A program made the translations under genes and the position numbers. This document shows, piece by piece, positions 26,498-35,302 of a stretch of DNA of 64,000 nt. This stretch comes from Candidatus Saccharibacteria bacterium (GTDB taxonomy: Bacteria; Patescibacteriota; Saccharimonadia; Saccharimonadales; Saccharimonadaceae): the NCBI GenBank assembly GCA_016432585.1, contig CP066696.1:452113-516112 (forward strand), written 5' to 3'. Positions within the stretch are counted from its first letter, which is position 1; each line of letters begins with the position of its first letter. The notes under the pieces were generated by a model that was not told the origin of the DNA, ran no database searches, and saw nothing but the letters and a program-made list of their open reading frames with translations.

Positions 26498-26524
26498 TTG
26501 ACAAAAAGATGATGTGGGTATAGA
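26498..26524 (+). promoter_or_regulatory. Promoter of the third GC-rich mini-gene
   Basis: TTGACA, 15 bases, TATAGA. The spacing is short but both boxes are good. Confidence 0.55.
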
Positions 26525-26594
26525 GTGAAAGATACGTTCATACGCATACTCTGCACATGAACAACGTTCCGCCGACAACCCGGAGATGAGTACT

Positions 26595-26846
26595 ATGTCT
26601 GCATCCACAACCACAACGGAAAACCCGTTCGACTTCATCGAACTGAGCCCTGAGGAGCGTGAGCTCCTCCAGGACATGCTCGCCAAGTGCGAGAAGGCCC
26701 GCAAGAGCTGGAGCGATGGCAAGGTCGTTCGCGCACTGCGTCAGCTTCGCGACGACGCAACGGTGACGCTTCCCGCCGGCTACGGCACGAAGCAGAACTT
26801 CCTCAGCACCATCAACCTCAAGCTCCCGTACAAGTACGCCGCCTGA
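26595..26846 (+). CDS. GC-rich mini-gene, 83-aa product
   Basis: Not recognised. The product begins MSASTTTTENPFDFIELSPE, is helical and charged in the middle (ERELLQDMLAKCEKARKSW) and ends LKLPYKYAA. Start chosen at the second ATG because GGAG lies 9 bases upstream; the ATG at 26586 directly abuts the GGAG. Codon usage is GC-rich, unlike rpoC and rpsL on either side. Confidence 0.55.
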   Translation: MSASTTTTENPFDFIELSPEERELLQDMLAKCEKARKSWSDGKVVRALRQLRDDATVTLPAGYGTKQNFLSTINLKLPYKYAA

Positions 26847-26853
26847 TCGACGG

Positions 26854-26917
26854 GACTCCCGGCAGGGAAGCGCTTACGGAACCTCGACGTTCCGCTCCGA
26901 GCGCTCCCGCCGGGGTC
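26854..26917 (+). other. Long nested GC-rich RNA rod after the mini-gene
   Basis: CCCGGC/GCCGGG, GGGA/TCCC, GCGC/GCGC and CGGAAC/GTTCCG helices stack in order around a 6-base loop. The structure is strong and has no U-tract. Confidence 0.6.
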
Positions 26918-26923
26918 TGTCAC

Positions 26924-26952
26924 TTGAACTTATAAGACTCATCTGTTACACT
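26924..26952 (+). promoter_or_regulatory. Promoter of rpsL-rpsG
   Basis: TTGAAC, 17 bases, TACACT preceded by TGT. A leader of about 145 bases follows before rpsL; beyond the start-proximal AGGAG I see no assigned element in it. Confidence 0.6.
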
Positions 26953-27104
26953 AGCAGGTGAGTTTCCTCTTTTTGGATTACCTGGTGATTGAATGTGTAC
27001 ACACCTCGTAGACGCCAAAAAGTATGACACGACGCGGATATGCTGAATCCAAATCGTACAAAAAGGGTAGCTTTACCCTATATATTTGAATAACAGGAGT
27101 TTTC

Positions 27105-27518
27105 ATGCCAACGATTAACCAATTGGTACGCAAGCCACGCAAGACTGCGCTGAAAAAGTCAAAGTCACCTGCGCTCGGCCGTATCCACAACGCGCTTAAA
27201 ACCCGCTACGCCGACCAAAACGGCCCACTTAAACGTGGTGTTTGTATCAAGGTCACCACTAAAACACCTAAAAAGCCTAACTCAGCACTCCGTAAGGTTG
27301 CTCGTGTTCGTCTTACTAACAACCAAGAAGTATGGGCATACATTGGCGGTGAAGGTCACAACCTACAGGAACACGCTGTTGTGCTTGTTCGCGGTGGGCG
27401 TGTGCCAGACCTTCCAGGTGTTCGTTACCACATCGTTCGTGGTGCGCTCGACCTTCAGGGTGTTGCGAAGCGCAAACAGGGCCGTTCAAAGTACGGTGCT
27501 AAGAAGGAGGACAAGTAG
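27105..27518 (+). CDS. rpsL: 30S ribosomal protein S12
   Basis: Decoding-centre protein, 137 aa. It has [18 protein letters not shown] (streptomycin-related loop) and [19 protein letters not shown] precedes the ATG. It is followed 2 bases later by rpsG, the usual str-operon order, but fusA and tuf are transcribed from separate promoters here. Confidence 0.97.
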   Translation: MPTINQLVRKPRKTALKKSKSPALGRIHNALKTRYADQNGPLKRGVCIKVTTKTPKKPNSALRKVARVRLTNNQEVWAYIGGEGHNLQEHAVVLVRGGRVPDLPGVRYHIVRGALDLQGVAKRKQGRSKYGAKKEDK

Positions 27519-27520
27519 TC

Positions 27521-28000
27521 ATGCCTCGTAAAGTAACCAAAAAGCTTCAGCGCGAGCTAAAGCCAGACCGTAAGTACCAGAGCGTACTCGTACAGCGCCT
27601 AATCAACAAATCTATCCTAGATGGTAAAAAGTCTATTGCCGAGCGTGCCGTTTACGACGCACTCGAGCTTGCTGCTAAAAAACTTGATAGCGAAGATCCA
27701 CTTGCAGTGTTCGAACGAGCACTCAAGAACGTTTCACCAAACTTCGAGGTTAAATCTCGTCGTGTTGGGGGTGCAAACTACCAGATTCCGTTCCCAGTAC
27801 AGGGACACCGCCAATTGCACTACGCATTTAGCTGGATGGTACAGTCTGCTCGCAGCCGTAGTGGTATGCCATACGCTCAGCGCCTAGCGCTTGAGATCGT
27901 CGACGCCTACAACGAAGCTGGCGCAGCTTACAAAAAGAAGGAAGACACGCACAAAATGGCAGAAGCCAACCGTGCATTTGCTCACTTCGCCCGCGGCTAA
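27521..28000 (+). CDS. rpsG: 30S ribosomal protein S7
   Basis: 16S rRNA-binding head protein, 159 aa. QSVLVQRLINKSILDGKKSI, VSPNFEVKSRRVGGANYQIP and the C-terminal KKEDTHKMAEANRAFAHF are diagnostic. It is the last gene of the rpsL-rpsG unit. Confidence 0.97.
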   Translation: MPRKVTKKLQRELKPDRKYQSVLVQRLINKSILDGKKSIAERAVYDALELAAKKLDSEDPLAVFERALKNVSPNFEVKSRRVGGANYQIPFPVQGHRQLHYAFSWMVQSARSRSGMPYAQRLALEIVDAYNEAGAAYKKKEDTHKMAEANRAFAHFARG

Positions 28001-28013
28001 ACGCCCAAGGTAC

Positions 28014-28043
28014 AAAAAAGACCTCTTTGCGGAGGTCTTTTTT
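28014..28043. terminator. Bidirectional terminator after rpsG
   Basis: AAAAAAGACCTC pairs with GAGGTCTTTTTT. It also serves the minus-strand mini-gene. Confidence 0.85.
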
Positions 28044-28086
28044 GTTAGCTATAAATAATTGATTAGTAGACGAAACGTGGGCGGGC

Positions 28087-28117
28087 GGGCGACGCTTTGT
28101 CGAAAAAAGCGTCGCCC
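28087..28117 (-). other. GC-rich hairpin downstream of minus-strand mini-gene
   Basis: GGGCGACGCTT pairs with AAGCGTCGCCC (11 bp) immediately 3' of the gene's stop codon on the minus strand. No U-tract follows. Confidence 0.6.
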
Positions 28118-28122
28118 AGCTG

Positions 28123-28410
28123 TTACCGCTGCCTGCCCTGTACCCAACGTAGGAGTGCGACGAGTATCTGCGCTCGTCTTCCTCCGGCGTCTGCTGTAAC
28201 GTTCATCAGCTCGGTCTCTTTCCGGCGAAAGTCCGAGGTCTTGCCGCGATTTACGCTCATAGCCTTGGCTCTGCGGTCGTACGTGCAGATGCCGGTGTCC
28301 ACGAGCTGCTGCGTGAGTAGGCTTAGTAGCGCATCATCGCACTGCTTGGCCGTTACTCCGATGAATCGCGTTTGCTTTCCATCTTCTCCATAAAACATCA
28401 CGAGAGCCAT
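28123..28410 (-). CDS. GC-rich orphan gene, 95-aa product
   Basis: Not recognised. The product starts MALVMFYGEDGKQTRFIGVT and contains a possible winged-helix-like middle (LLSLLTQQLVDTGICTYDRR) and a basic C-terminus. The start was chosen for GGAG 6 bases upstream; a longer frame from a TTG at 28533 would include the promoter and was rejected. A promoter with TTGACA and TATCAT lies directly upstream. It is an isolated transcription unit between rpsG and fusA, read against both. Confidence 0.55.
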   Translation of the reverse strand: MALVMFYGEDGKQTRFIGVTAKQCDDALLSLLTQQLVDTGICTYDRRAKAMSVNRGKTSDFRRKETELMNVTADAGGRRAQILVALLRWVQGRQR

Positions 28411-28444
28411 GTCACTCCAGTCACTAGGAAACGATAACGATCGC

Positions 28445-28473
28445 ATGATACCATCGAGTCTATAGTATGTCAA
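28445..28473 (-). promoter_or_regulatory. Promoter of minus-strand mini-gene
   Basis: On the minus strand TTGACA, exactly 17 bases, TATCAT. The start of transcription is predicted near 28438. Confidence 0.7.
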
Positions 28474-28572
28474 TGATCGCCAGCACAGTTGATAGAGCGA
28501 GCGTTTTAAATAGATATGCAAGTAAGGCAGCAACGGTGCCGCTCAATTAGGGGTGACAGCTGTGCGTATTTC

Positions 28573-28581
28573 TGGTAGAAT
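28573..28581 (+). promoter_or_regulatory. Extended -10 promoter of fusA
   Basis: TGG-TAGAAT about 63 bases before the fusA ATG. Confidence 0.5.
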
Positions 28582-28643
28582 AGACAAGAAGCGCTATTTT
28601 TTATGGCAAAATTTATTTAAGATAAAGGAAGAGAAAACGCCCC

Positions 28644-30740
28644 ATGGCTCAACAAACCGTCCCGCTAAAGGACTTTCGTAACATCGGTATCATTGCCCAC
28701 ATCGACGCGGGTAAAACCACGACAACTGAAGGTATTTTGTATCGTACCGGAATCAACCACAAAATTGGTGAGGTTCGTGGCGCCGATGGCGACAGCGCAA
28801 CTACCGACTGGATGGCACAAGAGAAAGAGCGTGGAATTACCATCACCTCTGCTGCTGTGACATGTTTCTGGAAAGGTCACACGATCAACATTATCGACAC
28901 CCCAGGCCACATCGACTTTACAGCCGAAGTTGAGCGTTCTCTTCGCGTACTCGACGGTGCCGTGACGGTGTTCGACGGCAAGATGGGTGTCGAAGCTCAG
29001 ACTGAAACTGTATGGCGTCAAGCTAACAAATACGGCGTGCCTCGTATCTGTTTTATCAACAAAATCAACCAAACTGGTGGTGATTTCTACAAATCTCTTG
29101 ACACTATTCACGCACGTCTTTCAAAGAACGCGCTTCCTATCCACCTTCCTATCGGATTCGAAAAAGATATCAACGGTCTTGTTGACCTTGTTGACATGAA
29201 GGCGTACACCTACAACGACTACGCCGATAAAGCGCTTGTTCAGGGTGAAATTCCTGCTGACATGCTTGAGAAGGCTAAAAACGCTCGTAGCCTGCTTGTT
29301 GAAGCTGCTGTTGAGGCTGAGGACGAACTATTCGAACGATTCCTTGAAAAGGGTGAAGAATCTATCACCGAAGAAGAGCTTAAGCGAGCGCTTCGTAAGC
29401 GAGTTCTTGCTGGTGACTTTTACCTTATCACCGGTGGTGATGGCCGTGGCGTGATCGTAGAGAAGGTACTTGACCTTGTTGCTGATTACCTCCCATCTCC
29501 TCTTGATGTTGAAGGTATCTGGGGTCAGAACCCTAAGACTGGCGAACAGATTGAGCGCAAGCCAGATGCCTCGCAGCCAATGGCTGGTCTTGCCTTTAAA
29601 ATTGCTACCGACCCATTTGTTGGTAAGCTAATCTTCGTTCGTGTTTACAGTGGTAAAATTACCGCTGGTAGTTACGTTCTTAACACGACAACTGGCAACA
29701 AAGAGCGTATTGGACGTATTGTTCGTATGCACGCCGACAAGCGTGAAGACATCGATTCAATCAGTGCTGGTGATATTGCCGCTGTTGTGGGCCTAAAGGA
29801 CACCTTTACCGGAGCAACCATTTGTGATCCTGCGCACCCAATTCAGCTTGAATCTATCGACTTCCCAGAACCACCTGTGTCGATTGCGGTTGAGCCTAAA
29901 ACCAAGGCCGACCAAGAAAAAATGGGTATTGCATTGCAGCGTCTTGCCGAGGAAGATCCTACGTTCCGTGTTCACACCGACGAAGAAACCGGCCAGACAA
30001 TCATGTCGGGAATGGGTGAGCTTCACCTTGATATCCTTATCGACCGCATGAAGCGCGAATTTAAGGTAGAGGCGAACATTGGTGAGCCACAGGTAGCCTT
30101 CCGTGAATCTATCAAGGGTACCTCTGAAGTTCAGGGTAAGCACGCCAAGCAATCTGGTGGTCGTGGTCAGTACGGTGACGTTTGGGTTCGCTTTGAACCG
30201 AACGAGCCAGGCAAGGGCTTTGAATTCTTTGACGCTATCAAGGGTGGTGTTGTCCCTCAGGAATACCGCAAGCCTGTTGAGCAGGGTATTCGTGAAACGC
30301 TCGACGGCGGTGTTATCGCCGGCTACCCAGTTGTCGATGTTAAGGCGACGCTTTACGACGGTAGCTACCACGATGTGGACTCGAGCGAACTTGCCTTTAA
30401 ACTTGCTGGACACCTTGCAACCCGCGAAGGTATCAAGCAGGCGAAACCAATCCTTCTTGAACCAGTTATGCGCGTTGAAGTAACTACCCCAGAGGAATTC
30501 ATGGGTGATGTTATTGGCGACCTTAACGCCCGCCGTGGCCGTATCGAGGCTATGGAAGACCTTCTAGGTGGTGCTAAGCTCGTTCGTGCATTCGTGCCGC
30601 TTGCAAGCATGTTTGGCTACACGGGTGATATTCGTTCTATGAGCCAGGGCCGTGCCGCAAGCACAATGGAACTAGCGCAGTACGAAGAAGTACCACCAAA
30701 CGTTGCTCAGGAAATCATCGAAAAGCGATCAAGCAAATAG
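28644..30740 (+). CDS. fusA: Elongation factor G
   Basis: GTPase that drives ribosomal translocation; 698 aa. G-domain motifs: [15 protein letters not shown] (P-loop), RGITITSAA (switch I), [16 protein letters not shown] (switch II) and [11 protein letters not shown] (the usual NKxD Asp corresponds to Asn-Gln here; the family more often has NKMD). Domains II-V follow, with [10 protein letters not shown] and [12 protein letters not shown]. It is monocistronic with its own promoter and terminator. Confidence 0.96.
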   Translation: MAQQTVPLKDFRNIGIIAHIDAGKTTTTEGILYRTGINHKIGEVRGADGDSATTDWMAQEKERGITITSAAVTCFWKGHTINIIDTPGHIDFTAEVERSLRVLDGAVTVFDGKMGVEAQTETVWRQANKYGVPRICFINKINQTGGDFYKSLDTIHARLSKNALPIHLPIGFEKDINGLVDLVDMKAYTYNDYADKALVQGEIPADMLEKAKNARSLLVEAAVEAEDELFERFLEKGEESITEEELKRALRKRVLAGDFYLITGGDGRGVIVEKVLDLVADYLPSPLDVEGIWGQNPKTGEQIERKPDASQPMAGLAFKIATDPFVGKLIFVRVYSGKITAGSYVLNTTTGNKERIGRIVRMHADKREDIDSISAGDIAAVVGLKDTFTGATICDPAHPIQLESIDFPEPPVSIAVEPKTKADQEKMGIALQRLAEEDPTFRVHTDEETGQTIMSGMGELHLDILIDRMKREFKVEANIGEPQVAFRESIKGTSEVQGKHAKQSGGRGQYGDVWVRFEPNEPGKGFEFFDAIKGGVVPQEYRKPVEQGIRETLDGGVIAGYPVVDVKATLYDGSYHDVDSSELAFKLAGHLATREGIKQAKPILLEPVMRVEVTTPEEFMGDVIGDLNARRGRIEAMEDLLGGAKLVRAFVPLASMFGYTGDIRSMSQGRAASTMELAQYEEVPPNVAQEIIEKRSSK

Positions 30741-30756
30741 TTTATCGTTATCGAGT

Positions 30757-30787
30757 AAAATACGCCGCTACCAAGTGGCGTATTTTT
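30757..30787 (+). terminator. Intrinsic terminator after fusA
   Basis: AAAATACGCC pairs with GGCGTATTTT; U-tract follows. Confidence 0.85.
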
Positions 30788-30834
30788 ATTTTGAGTCATT
30801 TGCCTGCGCGGATCTAATCTAGTATCCTTATCGC

Positions 30835-31440
30835 ATGGATCAAAAAACAGAACCCCGCTCTAAGAAGACGGCTGTTGCCAATTTTTTTGGTGGGCTTGGC
30901 TATCTATTCTGTTTTTTGCAGTGGTTCTGGGTTGTCGCTCTTTATTTTAGCGTTGTTCAATCGGTTATCTTGTTTGTCGCCCCAACTGCCGATAGTCCCG
31001 TTGAGCATTCGACCGCGCCAGCACTTGAGATTCCGAGCACTGTCTCGATGATTATTCTTGCTATTACGATTGTCGTAATGGTGATAGTGACGATATATGT
31101 GCTAATTAAAATGCCGATAGGTATCGCAAAAGCAAGCAATAAGGCCGTTCACCAGGCGGCTAAAACCATGACACCGGTAATCATTAAGGCGCAGCATAAA
31201 AAAGATTCCAAGAAATTTCGTGCAAAGATCGAAGCAGAGGTAATGCTACTAATTAAACTCGTTTTGATTGTTATACCAGTTGCGCTTGCGGCCGGTTCGG
31301 GATTGCTGGAGCAACAGTCGGTCAGCTATACAATAGCGCTTATTGTGGGGGGAGGCCTGGCCTGCTTTAGCGTTTTACAGTTCGCTATTCAATACGGACT
31401 AGCGGGCATACTCCATATAAAGCTGAAGGATCTTTGGTAG
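30835..31440 (+). CDS. Integral membrane protein of unknown function
   Basis: Not recognised. The 201-aa protein has four predicted membrane segments: about residues 17-46 (GYLFCFLQWFWVVALYFSVV), 66-90 (MIILAITIVVMVIVTIYVL), 140-158 (LIKLVLIVIPVALAAG) and 170-190. A basic cytoplasmic loop (AQHKKDSKKFRAK) lies between the second and third. A TAGTAT box ends 9 bases before the ATG, so the mRNA leader would be minimal. Confidence 0.7.
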   Translation: MDQKTEPRSKKTAVANFFGGLGYLFCFLQWFWVVALYFSVVQSVILFVAPTADSPVEHSTAPALEIPSTVSMIILAITIVVMVIVTIYVLIKMPIGIAKASNKAVHQAAKTMTPVIIKAQHKKDSKKFRAKIEAEVMLLIKLVLIVIPVALAAGSGLLEQQSVSYTIALIVGGGLACFSVLQFAIQYGLAGILHIKLKDLW

Positions 31441-31476
31441 ATTCCCAGCTACGCCTAGTATGTGTTAAACTACATT

Positions 31477-32265
31477 ATGGCAAACGCAGAAGTGCGAGAT
31501 TTTAATGAACACTTTGAAACTATCCTCGAGCTAGGGTCTCGGCATGGGGTCGAAGAGCGGCTCACTATGCAACTTGCTCAATCTTTGGGCTCGGCCGGGC
31601 TTATCGGCAACGAATTAATCCAGCGTATGATTGCGCTGGGTTTTCAATTACACGAGAATGATCGCCGGACATTCGAGCCATATAATCATCATTTGGCGCG
31701 CGTGACGCTTGAACTTTTGGATAGGTTTAGGGTTCGCGACCCTGAGGTTGTAGCGGCGGCGCCTGTTCATGATACGGTTGAGGATCATGCAAAAGAACTC
31801 GCACAGCTTGTGTTCGAAGACGTGCCCGACGACGAACATATCCAACGTGAAATGGCCGTCAAGGCACTTACGATTCTTGGCACACCCAATGTCGCGGGGT
31901 ATACGCTAGAAGTATCGAATCCCCTTATCGCAGATGACACCGAGCGAATTCCATCGTATACGTTCCATAGCGAACGCCTGGTACGCTATGGAACGCCTGG
32001 CGCAACTGTTATAAAGCTTGCTGATTTTTTTCACAATACCGAAACCCCGCCAGAGGAGAATCCGCAAAAAAGGCTTCGCCTCGATAAAAAGCAGGTGCAT
32101 GTTTATGGCATTCACGCTGCCGGGCTAGACCGCGAAGACAGTCTTGTGCCGCTCGAGCTTCGCCCCGCGACGCGACGCACGCTCATGGCACGTCGTAGTA
32201 GAGCGCTTGCTCGGCTTGCCGACTCCGCATATCGCCTCGATGAAAGCTCTTTACGAAGCGCCTGA
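31477..32265 (+). CDS. HD-domain protein, putative (p)ppGpp hydrolase
   Basis: 262 aa. An HD phosphohydrolase core resembling the hydrolase half of RelA/SpoT: HHLARVTLELLDRF, the VHDTVEDH motif (RelA/SpoT: HDVVEDT) and VIKLADFFHNTE (KLADRLHNM). No synthetase, TGS or ACT domain follows, so it would be a stand-alone alarmone hydrolase, similar in design to MESH1. The Asn-Thr-Glu after KLADFFH is conserved in shape only. The ATG was chosen because a TAAACT -10 ends 5 bases upstream; the ORF could start upstream at 31462. Activity is inferred. Confidence 0.62.
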   Translation: MANAEVRDFNEHFETILELGSRHGVEERLTMQLAQSLGSAGLIGNELIQRMIALGFQLHENDRRTFEPYNHHLARVTLELLDRFRVRDPEVVAAAPVHDTVEDHAKELAQLVFEDVPDDEHIQREMAVKALTILGTPNVAGYTLEVSNPLIADDTERIPSYTFHSERLVRYGTPGATVIKLADFFHNTETPPEENPQKRLRLDKKQVHVYGIHAAGLDREDSLVPLELRPATRRTLMARRSRALARLADSAYRLDESSLRSA

Positions 32266-32278
32266 AACCCTGTATAAT
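32251..32278 (+). promoter_or_regulatory. Promoter of tuf
   Basis: TTACGA, 16 bases, TATAAT; it overlaps the 3' end of the HD-domain gene. A second TATAAT lies at 32323-32328. Confidence 0.55.
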
Positions 32279-32299
32279 TAACCGCATACGTCGTGGAGT

Positions 32300-32334
32300 C
32301 TGTTAAGGACTGTACGCGAATATATAATTAACAG
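32300..32334 (+). promoter_or_regulatory. Leader helix next to the tuf ribosome site
   Basis: CTGTTAA (32300-32306) is complementary to TTAACAG (32328-32334), whose last base begins the GGAG of the tuf ribosome site. This could tune translation initiation. Confidence 0.3.
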
Positions 32335-32343
32335 GAGAACCAA

Positions 32344-33525
32344 ATGGCAGATTTCGATCGAACCAAGCCTCACGTTAACGTTGGTACTATGGGCCACGTT
32401 GACCACGGTAAAACAACTTTGACAGCTGCAATTACTGCCGTACTTGCAAAGCGTCTTCCAAGCGACGTCAACAAAAAAGTTGACTACGCACAAATCGACA
32501 ACGCACCTGAAGAGCGCGCACGTGGTATTACCATTGCATCTTCACACCAGGAATACGAGTCAGCAACCCGTCACTACGCTCACGTAGACATGCCAGGACA
32601 CGCCGACTACGTTAAGAACATGATCACCGGTGCTGCACAGATCGACGGAGCTATCCTCGTTGTTGCTGCAAACGATGGTCCACTTCCACAAACTCGCGAG
32701 CACGTTCTTCTTGCTAAGCAGGTTGGTGTGCCTAAGATCGTTGTCTTCCTTAACAAGATGGACCTTGCTGATCCTGAACTAGTTGAACTAGTTGAAATGG
32801 ACATCCGCGAACTTCTTGCAAAGAACGGCTTCGACGAAGACGCTCCTATCATCAAGGGTTCTGCTACTAAGGCTCTTGAGGGTGACACGGCAAACGAAGA
32901 TGCGATCATGCAGCTTGTTGAAGCTCTTGACACCTACGTTCCAGAACCACCACGCGACCTCGACAAGCCATTCCTTATGCCTATCGAAGACGTGTTCTCA
33001 ATCAAGGGTCGTGGTACAGTTGCTACCGGCCGTATTGAGCAAGGTGTTGTTAAGATCAACGACCCAGTTGAAATTGTTGGTGTGAAAGCTTCACAGCAAT
33101 CAGTTGTTACTGGTATTGAGGCATTTAAAAAGAACCTAAACCAGGGTCAAGCTGGTGACAACGCTGGTCTTCTCCTCCGTGGTATCGAGCGCGAACAAAT
33201 CGAGCGTGGTCAGGTTGTTGCTAAGCCAGGTTCGATCACTCCACACACAGAGTTCGACGCCGAAGTCTACATCCTTAAGAAGGAAGAGGGCGGCCGTCAC
33301 ACTCCATTCAGCAAGGGCTACAAGCCACAGTTCTACTTCCGTACTACAGACGTAACTGGTGAAGTTGAACTTCCAGCTGACAAAGAGATGGTTATGCCAG
33401 GTGACACACTAACCTTCAAGGTTAAGTTGCTTGCTCCTATCGCCATGGAACAAGGTCTAAACTTCGCTATCCGCGAAGGTGGCCGTACCGTTGGTGCTGG
33501 TGTTGTAACAAGCATCACCAAATAG
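32344..33525 (+). CDS. tuf: Elongation factor Tu
   Basis: Delivers aminoacyl-tRNA to the ribosome; 393 aa. P-loop [23 protein letters not shown], switch [14 protein letters not shown] and NKMDLADP are clear. The Cys normally found before PGHADY (DCPGH) is Met, and no cysteine was found in the protein. It is transcribed alone, with promoter and terminator. Confidence 0.98.
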   Translation: MADFDRTKPHVNVGTMGHVDHGKTTLTAAITAVLAKRLPSDVNKKVDYAQIDNAPEERARGITIASSHQEYESATRHYAHVDMPGHADYVKNMITGAAQIDGAILVVAANDGPLPQTREHVLLAKQVGVPKIVVFLNKMDLADPELVELVEMDIRELLAKNGFDEDAPIIKGSATKALEGDTANEDAIMQLVEALDTYVPEPPRDLDKPFLMPIEDVFSIKGRGTVATGRIEQGVVKINDPVEIVGVKASQQSVVTGIEAFKKNLNQGQAGDNAGLLLRGIEREQIERGQVVAKPGSITPHTEFDAEVYILKKEEGGRHTPFSKGYKPQFYFRTTDVTGEVELPADKEMVMPGDTLTFKVKLLAPIAMEQGLNFAIREGGRTVGAGVVTSITK

Positions 33526-33546
33526 TAAGCGCCTAGTCTTACTGTT

Positions 33547-33574
33547 AGAGACCCCGAATTATCGGGGTCTCTTT
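33547..33574 (+). terminator. Intrinsic terminator after tuf
   Basis: AGAGACCCCGA pairs with TCGGGGTCTCT; TTT follows. Confidence 0.85.
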
Positions 33575-33605
33575 CGTTGGGAATAATAATCAATAAGGAG
33601 ATCCT

Positions 33606-34031
33606 GTGTACCACTACCGTAAAACACGTAAGTCGTATAGGGCACTAAACGCCAGCGACACTACTAAGCCTGTCTGTACACTTTGCGACGAAGATAATAA
33701 GCCAAGAATTATAAGAGAAACCACCACAATGATATTGCTTCCGAACCGTGTGTCCTACGATATCTTTGAAGGAATGCGGGTTGTCGAGCATCTCATGATC
33801 GTGCCAAAACGCCATGTTGAGCATATAGAGGATTTCACAAACCAAGAAAAGATGGATTTTATGTCACTCGCTGGAGAGTTTGAGATGAAGGGGTTTAATG
33901 TTTACGCACGTGGCGCAAAAAGCGCCACCAGGTCGGTTGCGCATCAGCATACGCACCTAATAAAAACCGACAATAAAAAGGCAAAGTCTGTCGTATATAT
34001 CGCCAAGCCACACATTCTTATTCGTACATAG
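33606..34031 (+). CDS. HIT-family protein
   Basis: Probable nucleotide hydrolase or transferase of the histidine-triad superfamily; 141 aa. A DxxF..MRVVEHLMIVPKRHVEHI segment is followed by the triad VAHQHTHLI. An N-terminal CTLCDED hints at a partial metal site (HIT proteins often have CxxC). It starts at GTG with AAGGAG 5 bases upstream. The substrate is unknown. Confidence 0.85.
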   Translation: MYHYRKTRKSYRALNASDTTKPVCTLCDEDNKPRIIRETTTMILLPNRVSYDIFEGMRVVEHLMIVPKRHVEHIEDFTNQEKMDFMSLAGEFEMKGFNVYARGAKSATRSVAHQHTHLIKTDNKKAKSVVYIAKPHILIRT

Positions 34032-34183
34032 CCGAGGCGCGCACATTCCGCAGCCGCTACTTTATCTTTACAAAGAGGTCAGCTTCGTATATAGTAAACA
34101 ACTGAAATACTAAATTACATCGAGAACTTGTCCGGTAGCCACCCCGGCTCAAGGTTACGGTGTTGCACATACAAGGAGTCATT

Positions 34184-34516
34184 ATGACAGAAACCAAAGC
34201 CGTCAAAGACGCTGGCCTACGCATTCGTATTCGCCTAAAGGCATACGATCACAAGGTTATCGACCAATCAGCAAAACAAATTATCGATACTGCTATCCGT
34301 ACCGGTGCAAGTATTGCCGGCCCTGTTCCACTTCCTACTCGCCGTAGTAGCTGGACAGTCGTTAAGTCACCTCATGTTTACAAAACAGGTGGTGAAACGT
34401 TCGAAATGCGTATCCACAAACGTCTTATCGACATTACGAACGCAACTCCAAAGACTATCGACAGCCTGCAAAACCTCAGCCTTCCAGCTGGTGTTGACGC
34501 AGAAATCCGCATGTAG
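34184..34516 (+). CDS. rpsJ: 30S ribosomal protein S10
   Basis: 110 aa. [20 protein letters not shown] and the loop [19 protein letters not shown] are diagnostic. Start set at the ATG following AAGGAG rather than the upstream ATG at 34160. A TTACAA-TATAGT promoter is about 80 bases upstream. Unusually, S10 is not the first gene of the rplC cluster: it has its own terminator, and three unrelated genes separate it from rplC. Confidence 0.96.
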   Translation: MTETKAVKDAGLRIRIRLKAYDHKVIDQSAKQIIDTAIRTGASIAGPVPLPTRRSSWTVVKSPHVYKTGGETFEMRIHKRLIDITNATPKTIDSLQNLSLPAGVDAEIRM

Positions 34517-34530
34517 TTTTTGCAGAATAC

Positions 34531-34568
34531 AAAATACACCCTTTCACAAATCGAGAGGGTGTATTTTT
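34531..34568 (+). terminator. Intrinsic terminator after rpsJ
   Basis: AAAATACACCCT pairs with AGGGTGTATTTT; U-tract. Confidence 0.85.
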
Positions 34569-34594
34569 ATTACGTAATCATCACACAGGGACAT

Positions 34595-34627
34595 GGCCGC
34601 GGACATCGCTTGTGGCGAGCCGCGGCC
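34595..34627 (-). other. GC-rich hairpin downstream of minus-strand orphan gene
   Basis: GGCCGCGG pairs with CCGCGGCC across a 17-base loop, about 50 bases 3' of the orphan gene's stop. No U-tract is present. Confidence 0.5.
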
Positions 34628-34678
34628 GACTGTTCTCAGTCATCGAGCTCTTGGGTATGAGCTGTAGTCCATACCTTC

Positions 34679-35224
34679 TCATGTTCGTCGGCTCACTTCT
34701 CGTCGCGGTGAGCACTGCTGCAGTTCGTGCAGGAGTGCTTCGAACTCACGAAGAGTAGGCGGCCGATGACACCAGGTGCTGTAGCGCCTGGGAAGATTCT
34801 TGCCCCTGATGCCACGCTTCATGACACCCTCGGAGTTGATTCGGTACCGCCTTTTCGCGACGTGCCTTGAGGTACGCGGCGCCCAGTCATGATACTCCAC
34901 GACCGCCCAGTCATCCTCCATCCTTAGAAGAACCAAGGAGGTAAGAGGGGACGAGTAGGGAGTAAACATGGTCAGGTCGTCGTCGAGCATCTCTTGCACC
35001 CGGCTGCGCACAGCCAAGATCGCCACGCGCATTTTCTCGTGGGGAACGGCGTACTGTCGGGCATAGAGGCACACTCCGGTAAACGAAAGTACCCCGCAGA
35101 TAGCAAGGGCGATCGCGGTCAGCGTCGCCGAGCCAAATCCAGGGTAAGCGAAAAGCAAGCAGGTAACAGCGCCGACAAGCAGCGCTATGTCGATAGGCAT
35201 GAGAGGAATATATTTCCTACGCAC
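34679..35224 (-). CDS. GC-rich orphan membrane protein, 181 aa
   Basis: Not recognised. Two predicted membrane segments near the N-terminus (IDIALLVGAVTCLLFAYPGF and LTAIALAICGVLSFTGVCLY) are followed by a soluble, Arg-rich domain of about 120 residues (HVAKRRYRINSEGVMKRG). Codon choice is GC-rich compared with rpsJ and rplC. Start chosen at a GTG with GGAG 7 bases upstream; the frame continues upstream to a TTG at 35275 across a TATAAA-like box. It lies between rpsJ and the rplC operon on the opposite strand. Confidence 0.55.
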   Translation of the reverse strand: MRRKYIPLMPIDIALLVGAVTCLLFAYPGFGSATLTAIALAICGVLSFTGVCLYARQYAVPHEKMRVAILAVRSRVQEMLDDDLTMFTPYSSPLTSLVLLRMEDDWAVVEYHDWAPRTSRHVAKRRYRINSEGVMKRGIRGKNLPRRYSTWCHRPPTLREFEALLHELQQCSPRREVSRRT

Positions 35225-35302
35225 GCGAACGCTCCAATCATCAGTGGGTTTGGACCGTGTTTTATAGTACCACAAAAAACATAAGCATGAAGTGCGTATG
35301 GT

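Noticed and set aside
29793-30413. Minus-strand ORF of 206 aa inside fusA
   Set aside because: Shadow of the EF-G reading frame; no ribosome site or family motif.
32254-32265. UGA read as glycine (SR1/Gracilibacteria code)
   Set aside because: UGA serves as the natural end of several genes here, and no conserved protein contains an in-frame UGA.
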